DNA of 64,000 bases from Sphagnum magellanicum. Taxonomy: Eukaryota; Streptophyta; Sphagnopsida; Sphagnales; Sphagnaceae. Each line of letters starts with the position of its first letter. The first letter of the stretch is position 1. The stretch covers positions 16,269,061 through 16,333,060 of the forward strand of contig CM038912.1 of NCBI GenBank assembly GCA_021904315.1. Reading direction: 5' to 3'. The position numbers and the translations under genes are program-made. The notes beneath the pieces are model-generated. The model was not told the origin of the DNA. It ran no database searches and was given only the letters and a program-made list of their open reading frames with translations. Positions 35,098-48,310 of the stretch are shown here, piece by piece.

Positions 35098-38000
35098 ATG
35101 GGTGATATGTTCACGGTGAGCAAGGAGAGAGGCGATGAGGAAGCGCAAGAAGAAGACGAAGAAGAAGAGGATGAGGAGGAGGAGGAGGAGGAGAGAGAAG
35201 AGGACGATGGGGGAGACGAGTACGGCGATGATGATGATGGAGAGCGGAGGCCGATGGGGGGGTTTATGTTCGGGAACGTGGATGATGCCGGAGACCTTGA
35301 CGAAGAATATTTTGATCAGGTGCACTTCCTGCTTCCCGGCGTGTAAATCTAGACACTGATGAATTACTACCCAGCAGACGAAGAGAATGTGGGATTCGTT
35401 AGAAGGGCAAATTGGATTTTGGGATTAGAAGATTGCCACACAATTAGTCACAGTCTGCAAATTTGAGCTTCCGTAGCAGCTCGAGCTTCCAATCCTCCTC
35501 CCCCCATATGCTTATTAGAGAATCAATTATACCCTTCCATTTGACACTGCCAGGGTTGCTGCTGCACATTCTCAGAAATATGTTACTGGCTGGCTGAAAC
35601 ATATGGCTATAATTCTTCTGAGTTTTAATGCTCCACTTACTGAAATTCTCTGGAATTCGAAGGTTCATTTGGACCTACCTAAACTGGTCAAGGTTTCAGA
35701 GTTGGATTTTCAGGAGAGCTTTCGTAACTTGAACGGACATTACTTGCTGCAATTGTGTGGGTTATGAACTTTTTTGAGGAAAAGGCCTGGTTGAGAAAGT
35801 AAAAGGTCCCTGATCACATTTACCCTACTTTTAGGGTTTTGGTAATGGGACTTGGCACTAATCTCTAGAACCATTCTTTAAGGTCCCTGATCACATTTAC
35901 CCTCCTTTTAGGGTTTTGGTCATGGGGCTTGGTATAAATCTCTAGAACCATTCTTTAAGATCCTGATCGCATTTGCCCTCCTTTTAGGGTTTTAGTAATG
36001 AGTCGTGGTAAGAATCTCATTGGAACCATTCCTTTTTAAGCTGCTATCCCACCAACCTTTTGGGTCGTGTGATGTTTGTGTGCAAGCAAATAATCTTCAA
36101 CATTGTCATTACCCTCATGGATTCATTCCTCCAGCTGTTGCCATTACATAAAGTGAATACTTGGAGACAAAGCCAAAAATCCCTGAGCAAGGGTGACGGC
36201 AATTTAGAGTTAGAATTTCGTAGAAGCAAGAGTATATCCCTAGGATTCTGATTTTTTGGTTCTTGGAAGGTGATGGTAATGCTGTTTGCAAGTTCAACTT
36301 TGGATCAGATTGGGTTGCTTAGCTTCCTCAATCAAGAGCAAAGAAATTTCATGGAAAACCAAGGGATTTTTTTGTTGGCTACTTATGGTCTTTGGTCTTG
36401 GGAAGGTGATGGTACATGGTTTCCAATGTCATTTTTGGGGCTTAGCTTCCTCACAGGTGGAATCCGTTGGGATTATTATCAGGATGCAAAGGAGCATTTG
36501 TCAGCTTTGGTGCACCAGTTGGGCCCATCTTTGGTGGATATCGAAGTCTGTAATTCTTTCTTTGCTTACTCAAAAATATTTACCCTGTTTGTGAATAGTT
36601 GTTTACACTAGTTGCATTTCATTGTTTTCTTCTCTTCAGCTTTAATGCGTGTTTCCTATTTTCTTCAGTTCACCACAGTTTTGATGACTAATTTCAACTG
36701 CAGAAACATTTGATTGTTATCTTCAGATCTTTGTGTGGAAGTGTCAGTGCTGTATTCATTTATGCATGGACTTGAAATCAGCATTGACATTGTTTTTATT
36801 AGTCCTGTATTTTTGTTTGCAGCTATCTGGGAAACAGAAGAGACAGGGCATTGGGGTGAGGTCAACTGAAGAACAGGAAGGTCAGGGATGCCACATTATC
36901 CTACGATTGAGTGGAGTTGCTTCTCTATACATTTTATGAAGCTTGGAACATGTGTTCAGCTTGTGTCATGATGGAATTTCATCTCCTTGTAGTTCCAGTG
37001 TTGCTTGATTCTGGTAGGGTTCAGTGTTTGATGTCAGAAGTTGCATATTGGCAGTAGTTTTGACATTGGAACATATTCAAACTTTTGTGGTGATGGGCAG
37101 GTTTTCTTATCGATTTATTTACAAGGATATGGCAGATTATAAGCAGAGGTGGTATCACAAGGGTTAGTTCAGCAGTGCTTTAGCTAGAAATCTCTAATGC
37201 TGAGTTGGACTTTTGGTCATAGATTATCGCAGGAAAGCAGAGAATGCAGTGGATTATGAGGACATACAAGAGCAATATGAGGGACCAGAGGTCCAACTTG
37301 GGCCTCAGGACATGCAGATCTATGCCCAGGCAGCCTTGGTGGGGCAACCTAAGCTGCCTGATGAAGATAATTATGATGATGATGATGATGATGAGTTTGA
37401 TTCAGCAGAGCAGCCTGCTGAAGCAGCCTCTTCTCTTGACACAGGTGATTGTGGGGCAAGAAACCCTGAAACAACTCAAATGCCCCGACTTTTGCCTCTG
37501 CATTTCTTGAGAAATTGGGTGCTGTGCAAGTTTTGAGTGCTGACTTTTTGCAATTCTGGAACTTCTTCAGTCAGACCTTAGATTCTTGTTACAGCAAAGT
37601 ATCCTGTTCTACCTGCCAGCTCAATTCTGCAACTCCTGAGTTGGGAGGTTATTGGTAAACCTTTATGTGTCTGATGCCAAGAACACTGTTGCCCTTAATC
37701 AGTCTCAAACAGAAGGCTGAAGTTGAGCCTTGATGGCCTGAAATCTAGGAACTGGGCTGCCTTCAGCTCTGGATCTTTTGCTTTAGATAAATAGCATTGC
37801 TGATTTTGTTTTGTTTTGGAAAATTGGCAGTGCAAGCTGCGTGTTTACACATGTCATTTTTGGGGATTGAAAGGGACCTCAACTATTTGAGTGGATGAAC
37901 TATGCAAGGTCTGTCTTCCACTCATGCTGTGTGGTTCCTGATTCACTAATATGTGTTGGAGTTCCCATTTTTCAGATGATTTGGGAGTGGCAGCTGTGGT

Positions 38001-41000
38001 AGTGGATGAAGGACATAGAGCTGGTCCTACAGCTTCTGATGAAGAGGTTGATGAGAAGGAGGACTTGGAGGAAGTTGAACTGTCAAAGGTGAGTTTTGTG
38101 TCTGCACATGGGAACAGATGTTGTGCCATGTTCCTCACAATATACTGCATTGTCCACTTTGATGAGATTTAGTTGTTCTTAGATGTGCTGGACTCTGATC
38201 TGTAGGAGGTGGTGCCATCGCCAAAAGTTTTGGAAAGTGAGGCAAGAATTGAGCTTCCTGTACTCTGTGAGGAAGATGGGAAGACTGTTCTCCGGTTTTC
38301 CGAGCTTTTTGGAGTGCAGGAGCCTTACTGGGTGGCAGGACATCGAAGGGGGCGCCAAAAACGAGAACCCATAAAAGGTCAGCTTTTTAATCTGGAAAGC
38401 TCGTATGGTTATCTGTATTTCAAACGTTGGGAGAAAACATTTGATTGTTCATGTATCAGGTCTCATCAAATACTGCCACAAGAAGTATATTACTTCAATC
38501 TTTTAGTGGTCCTTTTCAGCAGGTCCCAGTTCATGCTGAACTCTCATATTAAGCTTGAGGTATTAGATATGTAATAAGCACATAGGACCAGCTTTTTTGT
38601 TTCACCTCTGGAATTCCGGTTGTGGTTTGAAGAGTCTAGAAACTATGTCAGATAATGCCACTGGTCATTCTCTGTCTTGAAATAAACTCTCTCTAAATCA
38701 GGAAGGATACACATCTATATGTGAGTGCAAAAACTTAGAACTGCACTATGTTAGGGATCTGAGGTCCATGATTACAAACAATTTTACTGGCATAGTATGG
38801 AATAATATGGGAGTGCTTTTTGTGAATATGAATATGCTTGAATATTGGATAGACCACTGGATTAGAGTTACAGGAGTGAAATTGGGCAATAAGGGGGCTA
38901 GTACCCTGGTTATTCTTTCAAGTTACAGACAGGTTGAATTTGTCTTTGGTGAAGGATGGATGGGTACAAAAGCTGATCATGTTACTGTATTGAACAGAGA
39001 AACATGAGAGAGTTGAGGTTGACGAAGATGGTCTCGAAGAAGATGAAGAAACAGCTTTCAAAGTGGCCTCACAGCATGCTGGCGGAGTCTGGAATAATGT
39101 AAGATCAGAAACTGAAGAGATTGGAGGGGATATTATTGCAACTGAGCAAGATGCATGTGCACTTGAGGATGAGAGTGTTCCAAGGCCTCATGAGGACTGG
39201 TTGTCCAAGCACAAAAAGTCCCTTGTTCCTGCAGAACCCATGAAAAGGGAGATGGACTTGTGGGCAGCAGATATTGCTAACTGGAAGAGACAGTTTCCCT
39301 CCTCAAATTTTGACCACCTTCACCAACAAGAATGGGAGACGAATATACTGTGGGGTCCAGTTGATGTGACTGAAACTTGCAGAAAATTTAATGATGGACA
39401 ACACAAAAACAATTTGGCTCCACATAAGCAATTGGATTCTAAAAGTTCTAGCAAAAGTGTGCAAGAGAAAACCTCAGGCACCACTGGACTTGAAGTAATC
39501 AGCACAGCAGAAATGGATGTGAATATGCAGTTGGATTCTCATTGGCTTCGACCAGTTTCTGTTGAATGTATAGGCCAGCCCACTGTTAGTGGGGCAGAAC
39601 ATATTGAATTGCAAAGGAAATACCGGCACCCACAAATGCTTAGGCTAGAATCCCAGTGTTTTGCAAGTAATGAAGAATATCAGGAAGGTACTGACATTTT
39701 AAGTCAGATAGGCAGCCTGACACTTGAGGCAAAGGAAAAGAATGCTGAGCTGGCAGCAGGAGATTGGTTTGACCATGTATTGTGGGGCAATGGGAAATAC
39801 TATCCATCATCATCCCCATGGAGGCCAAAAGTGATTTTTGACTTAACAGACCGACAAATGGTGTTTGAGATTTCTGACACAAAGGAAGGGCATGCACTTC
39901 GATTGCATGCTGCTGCAGTTGTTCTTGCACCACCAGAGAAAGAGTCTTCTTTGGAAGGGGGTGATGTTTCAAATAATGCAACTGTGTCAAGCACACGCTT
40001 CAATATCTCCAATGATAAGTTCTACACAAACAAGAAAACACATCAACAACAAAAGTCAAATGCCAAAAAGCGGGCGGTGCATGGCGTCAAAGTTATGCAT
40101 TCACTACCTGCCATTAAACTACAAACCATGAAGCCCAAATTATCGAAGTAAGCTCTCCTCTTATGTTGTTCCTCTTATGTCCATGGCTCTTTTCTCATTA
40201 TATTTGTTTTTGTGCCTTTTTTCGTTTTCTTTGTAATCCTCCTGATGACTAGGGAATTTTTTCACATGAGATATTGATGTTGAATGTCACTCACTGAACA
40301 TGTGTGTGACTTTTTTGATTGATCAAACTGCTCCTCAGTGTGTCTCTTTTCTTTTTTGTGCAGTGATCTGTTGCCAGATCTCAAATCTCTATTTATTGGT
40401 CATCTTTAAACTCTATTCAAGGTGACTTCAATTATAAATATCAAGAAGTTTTTGAAGATACTAGATATTGATGTTTGAAGTTGATGTGCGTGCAGTAAGG
40501 ATTTAGCCAATTTCCATCGACCAAAGGCAATATGGTATCCACACCACAATGAGGTGGCAGCCAAGGAGCAAGGCAGGCTTGCTGCCAAGGGTCCCATGAA
40601 CATTATACTGAAGACCCTGGGAGGGAAGGGCAGCAAGCTTCATGTTGATGCTTCTGAAACCCTGCAGATCCTGAAGGTCAAGGTAGCGAAGAAGCTAGGA
40701 GGTAATCCCTGTTCGAAGGAAAATTGTGGAACTATTCATGTCCATACTGTACTACTTACTTTGCACACTGAGAGAGTGGTTGCTCAGTAATCCAGTATAT
40801 ATAACCCTGTGCTCTTCCTCCTCTTATCTGCTTTCCACAGATTTGAAAGCCTCGGAAAAGACAAAGGTTTTTTACTCAGGGAAGGAGTTGGTAGAAGGGC
40901 GCACATTTTCACAGCAGCAAGTGCCACCAAACTCAGTTCTGCATTTAGTACGCACAAAGGTGCATCCATGGCCCAAGGCCCAACGCTTACCAGGTGAACA

Positions 41001-44000
41001 TAAGCCCATCCGTCCCCCTGGGGCTTTCAAGAAGAAGTCAGAGCTGTCAGTGAAAGATGGCCATGTTGCTCTTATGGAGTACGCTCTCTCTGCACTGTCA
41101 CCTTTGTCATAATCTTGTAGTTGTCTAAATGATTTCATTATTATTGACTGGTTTCAAAGATTTTACCAGAGTCCCCAGGTCAGTTCCAGGTTTCCAAGCT
41201 GTTCAGAGTTTTTATATGTATTTGTAACATCTGCATAGTTTTTCTACACTGTGTGGTGCAGGTACTGTGAGGAGAGACCACTTTTACTGGGAAATGTAGG
41301 CATGGGTGCACGTCTGTCAACATATTATCGGAAGCTGTTGCCCACAGATGCAACAGCAGCTACGCTGCGCAATGAGAGGGGCTCATGGGTAGGTGTCCCG
41401 CTACCACTGGAACCAACAGAAGATTCCCCATTTCTCGGGGAAATTCGCCCGGGGGATACACAGTCAAGTTTAGAGACCAACATGTATCGAGCTCCTGTAT
41501 TTGCCCACAAAGTTGCAACCACTGATTTCCTTCTCGTCCGCTCTGCTAAGGGAAAGCTCACTTTGCGGCGAATTGATAGTATCCATGTTGTGGGCCAACA
41601 GGTCTCTACTTTTATCTCTATCACGCTGTTATACAATAACAATTATGATAGGATTGGCAGGCACCATTTAGTCAGTTTATCCAGTTCTCATAAACCCCTC
41701 ACTTGCTGTTTTTCACTTGTTCATACTGGAAGGATACAGTATCCCTAATGGATGCAAAGTTAGATAGGGGATGATGAGGTGACATGAATGTGTATTTAGA
41801 TGATACACAGGACATGTAGTATGAGCATCCATTGTCATGTAAGAAGGTGTACAATACTTGTTGACATCAACATGGTTATTTATTAGATCATCATTTCTTG
41901 CTTTGTGGAATTTGAGTTTGCTCTTTTCTTGGTTGCATCTTCACTTGCATGTCATCTGGACTTCACATTTGGTGCACAGAAGTGTTCTGCCAACTGATGT
42001 GTACAATTTTTTATTTTTTTTGGGATAAAAAAACAGGAGCCACACATGGAAGTTTTGACTCCAACGTCAAAGATGGTGCAGAATTATATTGGCAACAGAC
42101 TACTTACATACCTCTACCGGGAATTTCGTGTGAATGAGAAGCCTGGTTCATCTCCACCTCGCTTGCTTGCAGATGAGCTTTTGTCTCAGTTCCCATCACT
42201 GACAGAAGGCTTCATGCGCAAGCGCATTAAGCATTGTGCTGATCTTCAGGTCTGAAAGTCTCCCAGCCTATTGGAAAATCCATCTTTTTTTTTAAGTCTT
42301 CAAATGTCTGGGAGAAAATTTCAAAAATGGTGATTCTGCATCCAGTGGTGGGGTTTTTTTTTGGCAGTCTGGGTTACACTGTAGTTCGCATCACTGAGTA
42401 TGGAGATTTCTCAATTCTCATGAGAGTTCATTGTATCACTGAGAGTGTGATTTCATTTTGCTGCTAGAGGGTGAATGGGGAGATGTGTTGGGTGATGAGG
42501 CCCAATTTTCGGATTCCCTCTGAAGAAGAACTACGACGCATGGTCACACCTGAAAATGTGAGTTTCTCTTCTTCTCCATGTCTGCATCTTTCTATCTCTT
42601 CATCCCATAATTACTATCATCTGTTTTGCCATAATTACCAGCATAACAGCTACCACCCTGTTTCCCTTCATCTCATCCATCTTCATCATGTGTGCAGAGT
42701 CATGCATTCATGATGTTCATCTTCACTGCCACTTGTTCAGTTTCAGCCCCAATTGGTTCTGGGTGGAGGATCTTTTAGCACTAACTATCCTAGTTGAACT
42801 TGTAAAAATGTCCTCTGAGCATTGAAGAGCCATCTAGGGCACAATCTTTCTTCCCCAAGTTCACAATTTACAGAAAAAGGAATGGAACTGTAAGAGGTTA
42901 ATATGGGTGGTTGTCTGAGGGGCATTTCTGTCGCATGACTCTATTATATCATAGCTAAAGTTTTAACTTATCTTGAAATAGGGATTATTAGGGGGACAAG
43001 GACAGAATTTTCTCTGACTTTGTCTGTAACAATTGCAGGTGTGTACATATGAGAGCATGCAAGCAGGGCTGCATCATCTCAAACGCATGGGGGTCCAGAA
43101 GTTGACACAGCCAACAGGATTGAGTGCTGCCATGAACCAGCTTCCTGATGAAGCAATTGCATTGGCAGCTGCCTCACACATTGAACGTGAGCTTCAAATT
43201 ACTCCATGGAATTTGAGCTCCAACTTTGTCTCTGCTACCATGCAGGTCAGGGAACCTTGCTTTCACTTGAAACCGTTGTATTTTACTGATGCTTTTACCT
43301 CCTGGTAGAGGGACAAGTGTGATTTAGTTCTGTCTCCAAAATTCACAAAATGCTTTCTAGAGCAATAATGTCGAAGAGTAACTATCTGGACAATGACAAG
43401 TTGTGCAGCCAAATGAGTTCATATTTTCTATGGAAGCCATTTCATTTAAGTTGCTCCACCAAACCTATATTTGCAAAGGTGTACGTGACTGGTCCAGTGT
43501 GATCAGCAGACTGATTGAGATAACACTACTTTATTTCAGGGTAGAGGGAGTCTGGAGCGTCTAGAGATAGTGGGACCGGGTGACCCATCAGGCCGAGGTC
43601 TAGGCTTCAGCTATCTCCGTGTGGCTACAAGGCCAACAAATGCAGGGGCCTTAGTTGAGAAAAAAGCAGCAGCTGCTCGAGGTGGGGGAGCTGTCACAGG
43701 CACTGATGCCGATCTTCGCCGCCTCAGCATGGAGGCTGCACGAGAGGTGTGAATTGTTCTCCCTGAATGAAATGTCTAACAAAGTCTTTTCTTTTCTGGT
43801 GAATGGGTAAATGCTCAGATACTGTAAAACTTCAAACAATACATTCTGGCATTAATAAGATGATGAGCCTCTGCAGGTGCTTTTGAAGTTTAAAGTCTCA
43901 GAAGAAGAAATTGAGAAAATGACACGATGGCACCGAATTGCACTGGTGCGCAAACTGTCAAGTGAGCAAGCAGCATCTGGTGTTAGACTTGGAGCGGCAG

Positions 44001-47000
44001 CACTGAATAAGTTTGCTCGGGGACAACGAATGTCGTTTCTTCAGCTCCAGCAACAGACCCGTGAAAAGTGCCAGGACATTTGGGACAAGCAGGTCCAAAG
44101 CCTTTCACTGCCAGAGGGTGACAACACTGACAGTGATGGTGAGGCCAATGGAGACCTTGATTCTTTTGCTGGAGATTTGGAGAACCTTTTAGAGGCAGAG
44201 GAGGGTGATGAGGGTGGCGGCAAGAAGGGGAGGAGGGAAGGCATTCGTGGCCTTGGTGCCCGCCGCCGCCTTTTGCAAGCCCAACTAGAAGAGGACATTG
44301 AGGATGAGGAAGCAGAAGCTGCAGAGCTTCGTCGGATGCTCATGGAAGGTTAGTCGTGGGTTTATTGGCAAATGTTGAGTCTGTTGGACATAGCCTTCTC
44401 AAAATGTTCCAGGTGAAGACCAGTCACTTTTTGAGCTCAAGTTGGTCCAGTGCTCTCTTCATCTGCCTGCAATGTAGCCATAACTTCACAGCTATAGGGA
44501 TGTAGATTGAATTCAGAGCATTGTTGTGCACTTTGCAGATGATGAAGCAGAAGAGGAACAAAGGAACAAGATGGGTGGCACTTCTAGCAAAGGGAATGAA
44601 TCTCTCAGTAAAGATTTACCTGGGGATGAAGGTGAGGATGAACCTCTCTCTTTTTTCTTGCCCAACAGGGTTTCTACATATTGTACTTTGGCAGCCCCTT
44701 GCATTGGGTTAGCTTCAGGCAACAGAAGGGATTGGGAGCTTTTATATTTCAGTAGAGTTATGAAATGTTGAATCTAAATGTTGGTCAATCTATCCTTGTT
44801 TCTATTGTTGGATTTGTCAAGTTACATGCATTGAACACTGGACATACACAGTGGCTCTTAAGAATGTTTATAGTACTTTGCTAATCTCATACCAATAAAA
44901 ATGGGTCCTGGTTGTATAGCTGGACAACCCCTTGGAGGTAAAAAGAAACGACGAATATTGAAGCGCATCATACGCACACGCAAGCCAGATGGAACTTACA
45001 CTTCAAAGGAAATCATCATCACTGACCCAAAAGAGGCAAGGCTTCTTCTTAATTCCTCATGTAGTGTTTCCACTCCTTAGTGTTCTGTTTTGTTATTTGA
45101 ACTTCTGAAGAATAAAGGCCTACCCACCGTCCGAAGTTTCTCGTCAAGAGGAGCAGAGGGTTGGTGAATAAAGAGACAATTTCTGTTTGGAATTTCAGTG
45201 TTCTGAGTTCTCCGAATGATTTTTTCTATGGAGTCTTGGAAGTGAGTGGGGAAGCTTTTCAAGCTGACTTTTTGTCTTCAGCTGTCTTGTCCCATTTGTC
45301 TGCCATAAATCTGCTCTTTCTTCCATATGTGTCTTCCCTTTTGTTTTTTGTTGTTTCTCTCTGTGTTCACCTTCTGTGGTGTATGGTTCTAGCCAGTCTG
45401 ATGGCTGAGTCTTACCATTGCTTCAAGACTTGCAACAGAATCTTTTCTGGTAAATTCTGTCTTGAAGGTAACTAAGACTTGAAGCAGTCTCTGCTCTTTT
45501 CTTGCAAATTCTAACATGTTCTAACTCATGGTCTGTCGGTAGGTTGCTAGCTATCTGGCAAAGAAGAATGCAGCAAGGATGGCAGGTCAAAAGGGAGTGG
45601 ATAAGGAAGGGTCAGCCAAAAAGGGGAGCAGAAAGCCTTCCTTGAATGCTTCCAAGAAGGCTGAAAAGGGTGCACCCCTTAAAGACACCAAGTCTTCCAA
45701 GGTACAAATCCAGCTGTGACCTTGGTATATTACTGAGCTAATTTGTAGCTTTGTGGACAGTAATTTGGGTCACAATGTAGGTCATGCCCTGGCCCTCGAT
45801 TGTTGCTGTGCAATGAACCACATAATGTGTTTAAACTCAAATGAAAATTATATGGAGGTTTCAACATACAATACTGAACATGTCAAGGGGTTTAGCTCTG
45901 CGGAGGACTCATCTGGATTTTAAAAAATCTCTTTGAATAGTTATCAAGCTAACAGCACAAGGAGCTTTGGAATGAATCAAATGCTCAAAACTTCAGGTGG
46001 CATGAGTTCTCACATCTTGCTCTATGTACCCCATTGTTGCACCTCTCACATGAGCCCTGGCATGATTACCTGGTGGTTGAGCTCAAGTTCAATGACTGTA
46101 TTTGTATGTTCAGCTGACAGGCAAGGCGAAGGTGAATGGAAAGTTTGGCAGAGATGCATTGACTCTGGTGTGTGGGGCATGCGGTCAGGTAGCCATTATC
46201 TGAAGCATTTTGTTTCTTTCTGAGGTCCTGATCTCTGCATGCATTTTTTGTGGCTGCTGCTCAGACTAAGGGCACTGGCATACTAATGAGATAAGTTTTC
46301 AGATTCATGAATAGTTATGTCAGAAAGGCCTGCTACTACCTTCTGCAGTGGTGAGATCTGGGAGCACTCAAGACTGATACAGTGTCTTTTTCTCTGCAGC
46401 TGGGGCACATGCGGACAAATAAGAAGTGCCCATTATATATGGAGGAGGGTGAGCCTGTCGCTTGGCAAGACTCAGGTGCAGCAGCTGAAGGCTTGCTGGA
46501 AAGGCAGGGCACAAAAATTACAATCAGGAAAAACCGCAAACCCACCCAAAAGATGGATGAACAGCAGTCATTTGAAGATAAGGAATTTCTTCCCCCTACC
46601 AGTGTCACTGGTTCACGAAAGGAACAGAAGCTGAACCCACCACCGCCTGCAAAGCTTCCACCACCACCACCTGCAAAGCTCCCATCTTTGAAGATCAAAA
46701 TTGGTAATATCAACCAAACTGCAGAGGAGAACTCCAAGCCTCCTTTGAAGAAATCCATTGCCCCAAAGTCTGGAAACATCAATCTGCATGATGTTAATGG
46801 TGTAGGGGACAGCAGGGGAAGCAAAACGAAGCTTGGTCCACTTAAGCTCAAGGTATCTGGCAGGCACCAGAAAGATCTCCAGTTGACGTGGGGCAGAGGC
46901 AACATTGAGATGGAAGATGAGAAGAGGGTCAGAGAGCGACGTGAATATGAGCTTGCTTTGTTAGAGGAGCGAGAAAGAGAGGAGAAAGAGATGGAGAGGA

Positions 47001-48310
47001 AGGTGACCTTGTCTAATGCCAATGCAGTGGAAGGTACTGGTGTAAAGAAAATTAGAAAAGTGATGCTGAACATAGCCAAGAAGAATAAGAATCTGCATAT
47101 GGTCAAGGAAGGTGAAGAAATGAAGTGGAAGCAGGAGCAGGAGCCAAAGGAAAAGATAATGAAGCGGGAGAGAAAGAGGGAAACACATAGATCTTTGGAG
47201 GCATTGGAGGAGACACAACAGGAGGTGGAAGTAGAGATGAATCAGAGAACGACAGAGAGTGATTGCCGTGAAGCAGAGAGGCCCTACCCAAATGATATTA
47301 AAGTGAGACTAAAACCTGAAAGGATTCAGCACCGGAAGGAAGTGAAGCAGCAAAGAAGAGAGCGAGATATTGAAAGAGAGAGGGCGAGGGAAAGGGAAGA
47401 AGCAAAGGCCTTAGATATTGAAAGAGAGAAGGTGAGGGAAAGGGAGGAGCAAATGAAGGAGGAAGAGGAACAGCGAAGAGAAAATCTACACAGGAAACGG
47501 GGAAAACTGAAGCAACAGAAGCTCATTTCTGCCATTCCTGAGAAGGAGAAGGGGAAGGGAGTCAAGAGACATCCCAATACTGAAATCTCCAGAGGAATGT
47601 TGCATGCTCCTGAGCTTACTAACACTGCCAAGCGGCCACGCAAGCGTGGTGGGGAGGTAAGGATTACTACTTTTCCCTCCACTACCACACTCTTGGCTGA
47701 TGCTTGGCAGTGCCACTCATGGAGACAATAACAGCATGCAAATTGATCAATAGAGAAGGTTTGAAAGACACCCGCATGCTGATAACAGTAGCATTGCACT
47801 TCTGCTCAGGGCACTGTAGTCTCCTGCAGAATTCCATTACTGTTTGCCCTTGATTGTATTGAAGAAGGAAATTCTTGAACTTTTTTGCAGGTGGAATTGT
47901 CCAACATACTTGAGATAGTGGTGGAGATATTGAGAAATTCAGATGTGTCCTACTTGTTTCGGAAGCCAGTCCCAAAGAAGGATGCACCTGACTATCTCCA
48001 GTACGTGAAGAGGCCAATGGACCTGTCCACAATCCGTGAGAAGATCCGGAAGCTTCGGTACAAACACCGGGATGAGTTCAAAAGAGATGTCCAGCAAATC
48101 ACAGACAATGCACATATTTACAATGACTACCGAAACCCAGGGATTCCACCCCTGGCTGACAAATTGCTTGAGATTTGTGATGATGAGCTTAACTTGAGGG
48201 ATATTGAACTTGCAGAGGCTGAATCTGCAGTTGAGAGATTTGATGAGATAACATACTCATCAAGTAAAGGTGTATCTCCCCCTGTGAATCACTTGCGAAG
48301 ATCCCGTTGA
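35098..48310 (+). CDS. TAF1: Transcription initiation factor TFIID subunit 1 (TAF1)
   Basis: I assembled 21 coding exons: 35098-35319, 36483-36545, 36823-36880, 37223-37444, 37976-38088, 38206-38377, 38998-40147, 40496-40701, 40841-41078, 41262-41601, 42037-42249, 42468-42557, 43039-43245, 43540-43746, 43877-44348, 44539-44631, 44920-45035, 45543-45701, 46114-46188, 46400-47656, 47891-48310. All are in phase, giving 2030 aa (Arabidopsis about 1900). Order: acidic N-terminus; TBP-binding segment with GFMFGNVD (about 54-110); ubiquitin-like domain (701-777); large conserved TAF1 core (about 790-1290); zinc knuckle CX2CX4HX6C (1467-1482); a Glu/Lys/Arg-rich probable coiled coil (about 1600-1850); C-terminal bromodomain (1892-2000) with NAHIYND. 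It is the TFIID scaffold for RNA polymerase II promoters. Exons 3-4 are the least certain junction. Confidence 0.96.
35803..36038 (+). repeat. Triplicated 77-bp unit in TAF1 intron 1
   Basis: The units are 35803-35879, 35880-35956 and 35957 to about 36038 (more diverged). Each carries CTGATC..ATTT.CCCT, then CTTTTAGGGTTTT, then GGAACCATTC or AGAACCATTC. The AGGGTTTT core resembles the telo-box found in the leader. Intron 1 (35320-36482) is the longest intron of the gene at 1163 bp. A role as an intronic enhancer is possible but only inferred. Confidence 0.85.
45036..45542 (+). other. GC-AG intron of TAF1 (intron 17)
   Basis: The exon ends ...GACCCAAAAGAG and the intron begins GCAAGG rather than GT; it ends GGTAG. 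This choice keeps the frame (DPKE then VASYL). The only nearby downstream GT, at about 45059, would shift the frame into an immediate stop. GC donors are a known minor class with a strong AG|GCAAG context, as here. Confidence 0.75.

Noticed and set aside
37223-37232. Alternative exon 3/4 junction using the CGCAG acceptor with a GTGAG|GTCAAC donor
   Set aside because: It is also in phase, but the chosen pair retains STEEQEDYRRKAENAVDYED, which fits plant TAF1s better. It remains a possible splice variant.
40360-40408. Alternative TAF1 exon starting after GTGCAG at 40363
   Set aside because: It is in phase with exon 7 but reaches TAA after about 15 codons, whereas the acceptor at 40495 continues into the conserved NKDLANFHRPKA segment.
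46336-47106. 256-codon open frame antisense to TAF1 exon 20
   Set aside because: It is the mirror of a Lys/Glu/Arg-rich coding exon; Ser/Leu/Phe/Pro bias on the opposite strand follows from the sense codons, and no family motif is present.
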